Source: Streptomyces hygroscopicus subsp. hygroscopicus (GTDB lineage Bacteria; Actinomycetota; Actinomycetes; Streptomycetales; Streptomycetaceae). From it: a stretch of DNA of 64,000 bases. The notes beneath the pieces were generated by a model. That model ran no database searches and was not told where the DNA came from. It saw only the letters and a list, made by a program, of their open reading frames with translations. The stretch spans positions 1 through 64,000 of the forward strand of contig NZ_BBOX01000122.1 in assembly GCF_001553455.1 (NCBI RefSeq). The letters are read 5' to 3'. Made by a program: the position numbers and the translations under genes. Shown here piece by piece: positions 24,017 through 31,269 of the stretch (the first letter of the stretch is position 1; every line of letters begins with the position of its first letter).

Positions 24017-26626
24017 TCACTCCTCGCCGTGGCCCAGCAGGAAGTCCACGTCCCGCCGCTCGCCGCCCTCGGCGCCACCGACCGTGATCTGCCGGGTGGC
24101 CGGTGCGTAGCCGCTGGCCACCACCGTGTAGTGATCGCCGGTGAGGGCCTCGAAGCCGAAGGACCCGTCCGCACCGGTGATGGCCTGCCCGACCACGTCC
24201 CCGGAGGCGTCCAGGAGCGAGACCCGCGCGTCCCCCAGCGGTCGACCACCCCGGTCCCGTACGGTGCCGCGGACCCGGGCCGCGGGCCGCAGCTCCGCGT
24301 TCACCCGCACCGGTTCACCCGCGGTGAGCTCGACCTGGGAGGCGTACGGCCGGTGTCCGGCGGCGGCCACGGTCAGCGTGTACGTCCCCGGGGCCAGCTC
24401 CGGCAGCGCGAACTCGCCCTTCTCGTCGGCGGTCGCCGATCCCGCCACCTCGCCGTCGGGCCCGGTGGCCGTGGCGGTCGCACCGGCCACCGGCTCCCCG
24501 CCGACGGCCCGCACGGACCCGGTCAGGCCGCCCCCGCCGGACAGCCGCAGATCGCAGACGACCGGCAGGTCCGACACCAGCAGCGTGGCGGCCTGCGGCT
24601 GGTGCCCGGCGGCGGAGCCGATGAGGACGATGCTGGTGGCGTCGGGCGCGGGCACGCGGTACCGGCCGTCGCGGCCGGTGACCGTACGGCCGAGCTGACG
24701 GCCACTGGTGTCGATGAGGGTGATGGCGGCGTCGGCGAGCGGGGCGCCGCCGACCCCGAGGACCCGGCCGTGGATGACGCTGCCGGTGAGCGCGGACGCG
24801 TCCGCCGGGACGCCGGGGACGCCGGGGACACCGGGGACACCGGGCACGTCGGGGACACCGAGCGCGTCGGGGACGTCGGCGACCTTCGAGGCGGCAACGG
24901 CGACCGGGCCGCCCGCGTGGGCCGGAGCCGCACCGACCCCAGAACCGGAACCGACCCCAGAACCGGAACCGACCCCAGAAGCCGCACCCACCCCAGAAGC
25001 CGCACCGACCCCGGAACCGGAACCGACCCCGGAAGAAGCCGCACCGACCCCAGAACCGGAACCGACCCCAGAAGAAGCCGCACCGACCGCAGGAGCAGCC
25101 GCACCAACCCCGGAACCGGAACCGACCGCAGGAGCAGCCGCACCGCCCCCAGAGGCCGAACCGGCCACCGGGCTCGCCAGCCCCGCCCGGCGCCGTGCGG
25201 GCAGGAACAGGGCGATCAGCAGACCGGCCACCGAGGCGGCGCACGCCACCATGAACGAGGTCTTGAAGCCGTCCTTGCCGGGCAGCGCGACCCCGCCGAA
25301 GTCGATGGTCTGGTGGGCCAGGATCACGCCCACCACCGCGCTGGAGGTGGACATGCCGATCGACCGCATGAGCGTGTTGAGCCCGTTCGCCGCACCCGTC
25401 TCGGCGGCCGGAACGGCGCTGACGATCAGCGTGGGCATCGCCGAGTAGGCGATGCCGATACCGATGCCGAGCGCGGTGGACAGCACCACGATCTGCCAGA
25501 TGTGGTCCATCATCCCCAGGCCCGCACCGTACGTCGCGCCGATCACGATCAGCCCGATGATCAGCGACACCTTCGGCCCGCTCGCGGCGTTGATCCGCGC
25601 GGACAGCGGTGAGACCAGCATCATGGCCACGCCCATCGGGGCGAAGTAGAGCCCCGCCATGACCATCGACTGGCCCAGGCCGTAACCGGTGGCCTCGGGC
25701 AGCTGCAGCAGCTGCGGAAGGAGCAGCGACATCGCGTAGAACGAGAAGCCGACCATGATCGAGGCGAGGTTGGTCAGCAGGACCTGGCGCCGGGCGGTGG
25801 TCCGCAGGTCGACCAGCGGTTCGGCGGTGCGCAGCTCGAAGAGGCCCCACAGCAGCAGGATGACCACGGCCGCGCCGAACAGCCCCAGCGTGGTGCCGCT
25901 CGCCCAGCCCCAGTCACCGCCCTTGGTGATGGGCAGCAGCAGACACACCAGACCGGCCGACAGCCCGAGCGCGCCGGTGACGTCGAAGCGGCTGGGGGTG
26001 CGGACGGAGGACTCCGGGACGACGGTGAGCACCAGGGCGATGGCTATCGCGCCCAGCCCCGCGGCCCCGTAGAACAGCACGTGCCAGCTGGTGTGCTGCG
26101 CCACGAACGCGGCGGCCGGCAGCCCCAGCGCGCCGCCGATGCCCAGCGACGAGCTCATCAGCGCCATCGCCGAGCCCAGCTTCTGCGGCGGCAGTTCGTC
26201 CCGCATGATGCTGATGCCGAGCGGAACGGCGCCCATGGCGCCGCCCTGGATGGCCCGGCCGATCACCATCACCACCAGATTGGAGGTGACGGCGCAGGTC
26301 AGCGAGCCGATGACCATGAGCGCGAGCGCGACCATCAGCATCCGGCGCTTGCCGAACATGTCCCCGAGCCGGCCCATGACCGGGGTGGAGACGGCACCGG
26401 CGAGCAGGGTGGCGGTGACCACCCAGGACGCGTTGGAACTGGTGGTGTGCAGCAACTGGGGCAGCTCGGTCACCAGCGGTACGACCAGCGTCTGCATCAC
26501 GGACACGGCGATACCGCAGAACGCGAGCACCGCCACGAAGCCGCCGCCGACCTCGCGCGGAAGCGGCGTGCCGGTCGGCGTTGCGCTCAGGGGTTCCGCG
26601 ACGCGGGGTGGGGCTGACTGGGGCAT
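24017..26626 (-). CDS. MFS transporter (DHA2-type) fused to carboxypeptidase-regulatory-like domains
   Basis: 869-residue protein. Residues ~25-480 are a 14-helix MFS drug transporter of the DHA2 class (PVMGRLGDMFGKRRMLM is motif A; GRAIQGGAMGAVPLGISIMRDELPPQK follows). Then comes a ~90-residue Gly/Ser/Ala/Val linker made of GVGSGSGVGAA repeats, and three carboxypeptidase-regulatory-like beta-sandwich repeats (each with a VxGxVxDxxGxPLxxAxVxLxD pattern and GxYxLxVxAxGY-like end). With 14 helices this tail should be cytoplasmic. The ATG at 26626 has GGAGG nine bases upstream. It is divergent from a MarR gene with a strong shared operator. Confidence 0.9.
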   Translation of the reverse strand: MPQSAPPRVAEPLSATPTGTPLPREVGGGFVAVLAFCGIAVSVMQTLVVPLVTELPQLLHTTSSNASWVVTATLLAGAVSTPVMGRLGDMFGKRRMLMVALALMVIGSLTCAVTSNLVVMVIGRAIQGGAMGAVPLGISIMRDELPPQKLGSAMALMSSSLGIGGALGLPAAAFVAQHTSWHVLFYGAAGLGAIAIALVLTVVPESSVRTPSRFDVTGALGLSAGLVCLLLPITKGGDWGWASGTTLGLFGAAVVILLLWGLFELRTAEPLVDLRTTARRQVLLTNLASIMVGFSFYAMSLLLPQLLQLPEATGYGLGQSMVMAGLYFAPMGVAMMLVSPLSARINAASGPKVSLIIGLIVIGATYGAGLGMMDHIWQIVVLSTALGIGIGIAYSAMPTLIVSAVPAAETGAANGLNTLMRSIGMSTSSAVVGVILAHQTIDFGGVALPGKDGFKTSFMVACAASVAGLLIALFLPARRRAGLASPVAGSASGGGAAAPAVGSGSGVGAAAPAVGAASSGVGSGSGVGAASSGVGSGSGVGAASGVGAASGVGSGSGVGSGSGVGAAPAHAGGPVAVAASKVADVPDALGVPDVPGVPGVPGVPGVPADASALTGSVIHGRVLGVGGAPLADAAITLIDTSGRQLGRTVTGRDGRYRVPAPDATSIVLIGSAAGHQPQAATLLVSDLPVVCDLRLSGGGGLTGSVRAVGGEPVAGATATATGPDGEVAGSATADEKGEFALPELAPGTYTLTVAAAGHRPYASQVELTAGEPVRVNAELRPAARVRGTVRDRGGRPLGDARVSLLDASGDVVGQAITGADGSFGFEALTGDHYTVVASGYAPATRQITVGGAEGGERRDVDFLLGHGEE
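24940..25150 (-). repeat. 18-bp coding repeats in the MFS linker
   Basis: Plus-strand units of ACCGACCCCAGAACCGGA with variants ACCCCAGAAGCCGC, about ten copies. They encode the Gly/Ser/Val/Ala linker of the transporter fusion. Confidence 0.8.
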
Positions 26627-26675
26627 GCGAATGCCGCCTCCAAGAAGTTTCGGGATCGGTGGAAGGATGGGAGGT

Positions 26676-26706
26676 GTGCATCCTACACATGATGTGTATC
26701 GTGCAC
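26676..26706. promoter_or_regulatory. Long dyad operator between the MFS fusion and MarR genes
   Basis: TACACAT-G-ATGTGTA is a perfect 15-base palindrome, and GTGCA/TGCAC arms lie three bases outside each side, giving a 31-base dyad. It is centred between divergent start codons at 26626 and 26745. This is the expected form and place for a MarR dimer site controlling both genes. Confidence 0.85.
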
Positions 26707-26744
26707 CTTTCCAAGGGTGAGCGCGGGGGAGGCGAGGAGGAATC

Positions 26745-27317
26745 GTGCTGGATCGGCGGCTGGAGCGGCTGGAACGCGAGCTGATGCTGGTGGCCAGGTG
26801 CTCAGTGCTGACACCCCGCGACCGGAAGGGCCACGGCACCGCACACGGCACCGCAGCCCAGGAGGGCGGTGAGCCCCCCGAGCCCGCCGCGGCGGCGAAA
26901 GCCCGCACGGAGCCCTGCACCCCCACCCGCCTGGACCGCTCGGGCTATCTGCTCCTCTCCCGCCTGGACGCCGAGGGCGCGATGTCCATCGGCCAGCTGG
27001 CCGACGCGCTCCAGCTGGACGTCTCGACCGTCAACCGCCAGACCGGCGCCCTCCTCCGGGCGGGCCTCGTCGAACGTATCCCGGACCCCGACGGCGGTCT
27101 GGCCCGCAAGCTCCGGGTCACCGCCCAGGGCGCCGACCGCATGGCGGCGGAACGGACGTGCCGGCAGACCGATCTGTCCCGGCTGCTGGAGTCCTGGCCC
27201 CCGGAGGACGTGGCCTGCCTGGAGGACGTCCTCACCCGCTTCAACCGCGAGGTGGAACGCCAGGAGGGCCGGGCCTGGCCCCGGGAGCCGGGGGAGGCGG
27301 GACGCCCTCCGGAATGA
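26745..27317 (+). CDS. MarR family transcriptional regulator
   Basis: 190-residue winged-helix protein. The first helix (RRLERLERELMLVAR) is followed by a ~40-residue Ala/Pro/Gly-rich insertion before the winged helix (LDRSGYLLLSRLDAEGAMSIGQLADALQLDVSTVNRQTGALLRAGLVERIPDPDGGLARKLRVT). The insertion is longer than in typical MarR proteins. The GTG start has GGAGGA just upstream. It is divergent from the MFS fusion gene and probably represses it through the palindrome between them, a common efflux-pump arrangement. Confidence 0.9.
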   Translation: MLDRRLERLERELMLVARCSVLTPRDRKGHGTAHGTAAQEGGEPPEPAAAAKARTEPCTPTRLDRSGYLLLSRLDAEGAMSIGQLADALQLDVSTVNRQTGALLRAGLVERIPDPDGGLARKLRVTAQGADRMAAERTCRQTDLSRLLESWPPEDVACLEDVLTRFNREVERQEGRAWPREPGEAGRPPE

Positions 27318-27381
27318 CGGCGGCGCCGGAGGTGTTACCACGACAAGGACTCCGCAGACCCACACGGAGGAGGCCAGGAAG

Positions 27382-27780
27382 ATGCCCACCCCCGCTTCCC
27401 ACCCGCCGACCACCGGCTCCGGCGGCGGACACCGCGTGGCCGTGGAACGCGGCTCGCAGCACGTCACGGTCACCATCGACGGCCGCGTCGTCGCCGAGTC
27501 GGACCGTCCCCTGCTGGTCCACGAGACCGGCCTTCCGGTCCGCTACTACCTCCCGCCGCAAGACGTGGACCTGACCCTCTTCGAGCCCACCGACACCCAC
27601 ACCACCTGCCCCTTCAAGGGCGAGGCCGCCTACTGGACGTACCGCGGAGAGGCGGGCGCCGGAGCGGAGCCCCGGACGGACGTGGTGTGGGCGTACCCGC
27701 AGCCGAAGGAGAAGGTGGCGGAGATCAAGGACCATCTGTCGTTCTACGACGCGGCCGCGAAGATCGAGGTATCGCAGTAA
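27382..27780 (+). CDS. DUF427 family protein
   Basis: 132-residue DUF427 protein. The family pattern VTIDGRVVAESDRPLLVHETGLPVRYYLPPQDV, then TCPFKGEAAYWTYR and VVWAYPQPKEKVAEIKDHLSFY, is complete. The Pfam name links the family to nucleotidyltransferases, but the function is unproven. The ATG at 27382 follows AGGAGG and AGGAAG. It lies 65 bases after the MarR gene and could be its operon partner. Confidence 0.9.
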   Translation: MPTPASHPPTTGSGGGHRVAVERGSQHVTVTIDGRVVAESDRPLLVHETGLPVRYYLPPQDVDLTLFEPTDTHTTCPFKGEAAYWTYRGEAGAGAEPRTDVVWAYPQPKEKVAEIKDHLSFYDAAAKIEVSQ

Positions 27781-27807
27781 GGCGTCCACGCGACCGCGGG
27801 TACAAGA

Positions 27808-27972
27808 CCACCGGAGGATCACCAGCAGGGGCAGACGAGGCCACCGGAGGATCACCAACGGGGGCAGACGAGGCCACCGGAGGATCACCAGCAGGGGCAC
27901 ACGGGGCCACCGGAGGATCACCAACAGGGGCACACAAGACCATCGGAGGATCACCCCAACAGGGGCCTTCCG
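27808..27972 (+). repeat. 33-bp tandem repeat, five copies
   Basis: Units start at 27808, 27841, 27874, 27907 and 27940 and share CCACCGGAGGATCACCA followed by GCAGGGGCA or near variants. The exact 33-base period keeps an 11-residue reading frame (TGGSPAGADEA type) open, but no start with a ribosome site leads into it. It lies between the DUF427 gene and the next hypothetical gene. Confidence 0.9.
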
Positions 27973-28000
27973 GGAAACCGGCGGGGGGAACCCCTGACGC

Positions 28001-28465
28001 GTGCACATCCACGCGTACTCGTGGCTGGGCGAGAAGGAGCTGTTCGACCGAGAGGCCCTCCGCCGCCTGCCCGACCGCCCCCGCCCACCCGTCACGGCGG
28101 GGGACGAGGAGGAGTACCGCACGCGCGTGGACACCTTCCGCCGCTCGGAACTCCCCCCGCTGGAAACGTCCCTCTGGCTCCTGAAGACCCCTGCCCTCAT
28201 CAGGGCCACCTTCGAAGAGCCGAAGGACGCGACGGCCTGGCTCGGCCGCGAACTCACCGCACACGCCCCCGGCTTCCTCTCCCACCAGGAAGCCGACACC
28301 GCCCGCCTATCCCGCCTGGTCACCACGGCCACCGACCGCCTGGCCCACGGCACGGACGTCTCCTTCGGCTGCTACCTGGGCCGCACCTCCTTCCTCTCCC
28401 TGGCCCTGGTCACCTGCACCCCCAACCGCTGGTACCCGGACCTGCGGTGCCCCCTCATCCAGTGA
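28001..28465 (+). CDS. Hypothetical protein
   Basis: 154-residue protein beginning MHIHAYSWLGEKELFDREALRRL. It has a normal globular composition, a helical middle (TRVDTFRRSELPPLETSLWLLKTPALIRATFEEP) and no membrane helix. I do not recognise the family. The GTG start has a G-rich stretch at 27981-27988 but no clean ribosome site. It directly follows the 33-base repeat array and is the last gene before the defence island. Confidence 0.65.
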   Translation: MHIHAYSWLGEKELFDREALRRLPDRPRPPVTAGDEEEYRTRVDTFRRSELPPLETSLWLLKTPALIRATFEEPKDATAWLGRELTAHAPGFLSHQEADTARLSRLVTTATDRLAHGTDVSFGCYLGRTSFLSLALVTCTPNRWYPDLRCPLIQ

Positions 28466-28494
28466 CCCGTCTCACGAAGTCTCCGTGGGAGTGC

Positions 28495-28575
28495 GGCGGC
28501 GTAGAAGACGTCGGCGTCCTCCCCGAACGCCTCCCGCCAGGCCCGGCAGCGCGCCCGGAAGTCGGCCCGGATCAC
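28495..28575 (-). pseudogene. Fragment resembling the N-terminus of diaminopimelate decarboxylase (LysA)
   Basis: The minus strand reads DFRARCRAWREAFGEDADVFYA, which matches the conserved segment of LysA before the PLP-lysine region (pattern DFRARxRxWxxAFGxDAxVFYAxKAF). Similarity stops right after FYA, where the catalytic-lysine motif should be, and nothing upstream resembles the rest of LysA. I read it as a ~27-codon relic between the last ordinary gene and the defence island. Confidence 0.45.
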
Positions 28576-28636
28576 GGTGACCTGGCGACTCCGGCTGCGC
28601 AGCCCTGCGGACCCGCCAAGGCGGATCAGGACACCG

Positions 28637-30526
28637 TCAGCCCACCGGCTCGGGGGTCCTGGCCTCGGCCTGGACGAGTTCCCGCAGCTTGGCGCGCGTC
28701 TCGGCGTCCGTGGAGTAGATCACGGTGCCCTTCATCCCTCGGGTCAGCAGAACCTTGTACGTGTTGCGGATCAGCCGGTCCACGTCCTCGTCCGGTGTGG
28801 ACTTCTTGAACACCGGGTCCTTGGAGGCCGTACGGTCGACAACCCAGCGGTCGTCGCGCCACACGAGGTCCGGCCCCATGATGACGCCACTCCAGTCGTA
28901 CTCGAAGCCCTGCGCCGTATAGACACATCCGACCTGGCCGAAACCGGCCGGGTCGGTGGCCCACAGTGCGGCTGGGGGCGCGCCGGCGACCGCTCGTTCC
29001 CCGTAGACGTTCCACGGCCGGGCCCAGTCACCGATGACGACATCCGCCGGGAGCGACTGACCCGGCGCGATCTTCGTGGTCCACTTCCAGCAGTACCCGG
29101 CGGACATGCGGGCGCCGTACCCCTGAGCGCGCTGGCCTTCGAGAAGCTCCTCCAGCTCCGCCGGGCTCTCCGCCACCATGAGCTCCATCTTGGAGTCGGG
29201 CTCCCAGACCGTCGGGCCTCCCTTCTCCAGACCCAGTAGCCGCACCACCCACCGCAGGTAGGCGTCACTGCCACCGCAACGGAACTGCCCGTCCAGCGGC
29301 ACCGTGGTCACCCGTAGCCCCTTGGCAGCCGCCGCGTCTTCGATCTCGTGCAGCGAGCCCATCTCGCCAGGGCGCACGACCTGGTGCTCGTCCAGGAGGA
29401 AGACCGGCACGCGCGCCGCGTCGATCAGTTCTTCCACCTGGCGCTTGCCGGTCCGGTCCGCGGCTCGGGTGTAGCGGTTGGCGGATGTCTGGCGCATCCG
29501 GTGTGCCTCGTCACAGACCAGCACGTCCAGACCGTTGCGCTCGGCGGTCATGAAGCTGTTGAAGTACTTGAAGAGGTCTTGGACCTCCCGCTTGCGGGCC
29601 CCTGCGACCTTCCGCATGGTCTTGGTGAACGAGGCCGAACCGGTGGCGTGCAACGCGGACCGACCCTGGCGGTACAGCTCCCCGAGAAGAGACAGTGCGA
29701 TGACGCTCTTCCCGCTTCCTGGACCACCGGTGACGACGATGACTTCCTTGTTGTCGGCCTGCCGCGAGTTCCGAACGGCTTTGAGTACGAGTTCGTACGC
29801 GACCTGCTGCTCATTGAGCAACCGGAACTGCTCCCGGTCGCGGATCTCCCGAGCCGCGACGTCGATGAGCTGAGTGGACGGCTTGATCTTTCCTGCCTGG
29901 AGGGCATCAGCGGAAAGAGCGCCGGACTCCGGTGCGAGGTGCTCTTGGAGAAAAGCGATGAACTTGCCCCGCTTGTCCCCGGTGAAGAAGCGGCCGCGCG
30001 GACTCTGCCCGGCGATGTCCAGCGCTCCGGCTCCGAACTCCGTGGCGTTGTGGAGGTAGGCCACGCCGACGATCTGGTGTTCCCGCCCGTCCAACGCCCC
30101 GTTGAATTGGACCAGGTAGTCGCAGTATCCCCGGACCTGTTCGATGGGATTCAGCATCGCACGGGAGCGCATTCCGTCGACGTGGCAGAGCCGTGGGGAT
30201 TCTTCGTCAGGATGAGCCTCGGTCCACTGCTTCAGTTCCACGACCACGTAGGAAGGTTCACGAGTCTTCGGGTGGACGCCGGCGAGTACCGCGTCGGCAC
30301 GCTTGCTGGTGAGCGGCAGCGTGTACTCCAGCATGATCTCGACGTCGTCGAGGCCGGCTTCCAACACGGCGTTCACCAGGGCGGGAAGAGAGTGTTCCCA
30401 CGATCGCCGTTCGGCGTAGGAGGGCCGGTGTCCGTGCGCGTGAACGAACTTGTCCTCCAAGCGGAAGTACAGCGCGCCCGACTGGATCCCGGCGGCGACC
30501 GACGCAGCGGATTCACGGATCAACAA
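28637..30526 (-). CDS. PD-(D/E)XK-like nuclease plus DUF2075 helicase (paralogue 1)
   Basis: 629-residue protein. The N-terminal part contains KRADAVL and VVVELKQW (Asp78, Glu97-x-Lys99), the order expected of a PD-(D/E)XK nuclease core. From ~235 there is a DUF2075-type SF1 NTPase: Walker A GGPGSGKS (267-274), DEAH at ~340, FLLDEHQVVRPGE, QFRCGG, CVYTAQGFEYDW and VLLTRGMKGT. Two paralogues lie at 31270-33165 and 58104-59996. The likely role is phage-DNA processing within the island; no member is characterised here. The start is TTG and overlaps the stop of a small upstream ORF, so translation may be coupled. Confidence 0.85.
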   Translation of the reverse strand: MLIRESAASVAAGIQSGALYFRLEDKFVHAHGHRPSYAERRSWEHSLPALVNAVLEAGLDDVEIMLEYTLPLTSKRADAVLAGVHPKTREPSYVVVELKQWTEAHPDEESPRLCHVDGMRSRAMLNPIEQVRGYCDYLVQFNGALDGREHQIVGVAYLHNATEFGAGALDIAGQSPRGRFFTGDKRGKFIAFLQEHLAPESGALSADALQAGKIKPSTQLIDVAAREIRDREQFRLLNEQQVAYELVLKAVRNSRQADNKEVIVVTGGPGSGKSVIALSLLGELYRQGRSALHATGSASFTKTMRKVAGARKREVQDLFKYFNSFMTAERNGLDVLVCDEAHRMRQTSANRYTRAADRTGKRQVEELIDAARVPVFLLDEHQVVRPGEMGSLHEIEDAAAAKGLRVTTVPLDGQFRCGGSDAYLRWVVRLLGLEKGGPTVWEPDSKMELMVAESPAELEELLEGQRAQGYGARMSAGYCWKWTTKIAPGQSLPADVVIGDWARPWNVYGERAVAGAPPAALWATDPAGFGQVGCVYTAQGFEYDWSGVIMGPDLVWRDDRWVVDRTASKDPVFKKSTPDEDVDRLIRNTYKVLLTRGMKGTVIYSTDAETRAKLRELVQAEARTPEPVG

Positions 30527-30660
30527 GAAAGGCCCCCAGACAGCACATGATCGCTGGTGCGGGTGGGGGCGTGTCCTTCATGTCCTGTACGGGGGAGGCC
30601 CGTCAGAAACGGAAGCCCGGCGGGCCGCAGGAAAATCGGTATCAACTGTAGCTCTGTCAT
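30520..30660 (-). CDS. Possible 46-residue leader or small protein
   Basis: Short frame MTELQLIPIFLRPAGLPF... ending in SGGLSC. Its ATG has GGAGAG seven bases upstream, and its stop codon overlaps the TTG start of the DUF2075 gene (TTGTTGA). A strong hairpin ends 17 bases before it. This arrangement fits a translated leader coupled to the helicase gene. It has no recognisable domain. Confidence 0.4.
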   Translation of the reverse strand: MTELQLIPIFLRPAGLPFLTGLPRTGHEGHAPTRTSDHVLSGGLSC

Positions 30661-30677
30661 GATGGTTCTCTCCGCCG

Positions 30678-30716
30678 CCCAGGGCAGAGGCGGGTCCGAA
30701 ACGCCCCTGCCCTGGG
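30678..30716 (-). terminator. Strong hairpin between two small ORFs
   Basis: CCCAGGGCAGaGGCG pairs with CGCCcCTGCCCTGGG (14 of 15 positions) around a 9-base loop. On the minus strand it lies 9 bases after the stop of the 66-residue ORF and 17 bases before the 46-residue ORF. It may end the first transcript or act as an attenuator for the helicase gene. Confidence 0.65.
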
Positions 30717-30725
30717 AGGAAAGAT

Positions 30726-30926
30726 CTACCCGCGCCGCCACCACGGCCGCAGGAATTGACGAAAGGCCGTGCCCAGGGCCTGGATGATCTGCGGGCGGTC
30801 GGCCGAACGACTGCCCCGGAGTGCCGCGGCAGCGATCTTGCCAAAGGTGTTGCAGACGAAGGCGCAGCACATCACTGCCGCCAGGGAGGCGACACACACG
30901 GTGACGAGAATGGGCGTGGAAAGCAC
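30726..30926 (-). CDS. Small membrane protein
   Basis: 66-residue frame with one membrane helix at residues ~4-28 (PILVTVCVASLAAVMCCAFVCNTFG), followed by a basic tail ending RPWWRRG. The GTG start has AAAGGA five bases upstream and a hairpin follows the stop. Hydrophobic N-terminus plus basic tail fits a single-pass inner-membrane peptide. No family is recognised. It sits between two DUF2075 genes; a role in defence is only a guess. Confidence 0.5.
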   Translation of the reverse strand: MLSTPILVTVCVASLAAVMCCAFVCNTFGKIAAAALRGSRSADRPQIIQALGTAFRQFLRPWWRRG

Positions 30927-31269
30927 AGCAGTCCTTTCGGGCCCGTCCGGTGCGGCGGGAAGGATCGTTTCCCCGCGAGCCCGGGCCGGGCACGAGGTCG
31001 AGGGAACGGATCAGGCGGAACGGGGGAGGGGGCGAACCGGCGACGCCGCGCCGCTCCTGTGGCCTGGCTGCTGTGCGAACGGTGATGACCGACGGTGCCG
31101 AACCCTGGCTGCCGTGCTGCCGTCGGTGGAAGAAGAAGGCACGCGTGTGCTCCATGTGTAGGCGGGAAGGCGTTGTCCGGGGCGGACCCGGAAGCCTTGT
31201 CGTGGCCGAATGATCTTTCGAGAGTTTACGCAGCCGGTCTGGTCGCGACAAGAAAGTTCGCGAGATTGA
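30927..31269. other. Gene-free leader region between two DUF2075 genes
   Basis: The region holds a good minus-strand promoter (listed separately) and then nearly 300 bases of GC-rich sequence before the small membrane ORF. Frames through it have no ribosome sites or recognisable products. Confidence 0.4.
31223..31251 (-). promoter_or_regulatory. SigA-like promoter downstream of DUF2075 paralogue 2
   Basis: On the minus strand TTGTCG, 17 bases, TAAACT. It lies just after the stop of the gene at 31270 and reads towards the small ORFs and DUF2075 paralogue 1, so that group probably has its own transcript. Confidence 0.55.

Noticed and set aside
27808..27972. CRISPR-like array
   Set aside because: Five 33-base units follow each other directly with no unique spacers, and no cas genes are nearby.
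28466..28640. tRNA-associated attachment site at the left island edge
   Set aside because: No cloverleaf, no direct repeat with another part of the window and no integrase were found.
28577..29239. Plus-strand ORF overlapping DUF2075 paralogue 1
   Set aside because: Antisense shadow. Minus-strand helicase motifs run through the same bases.
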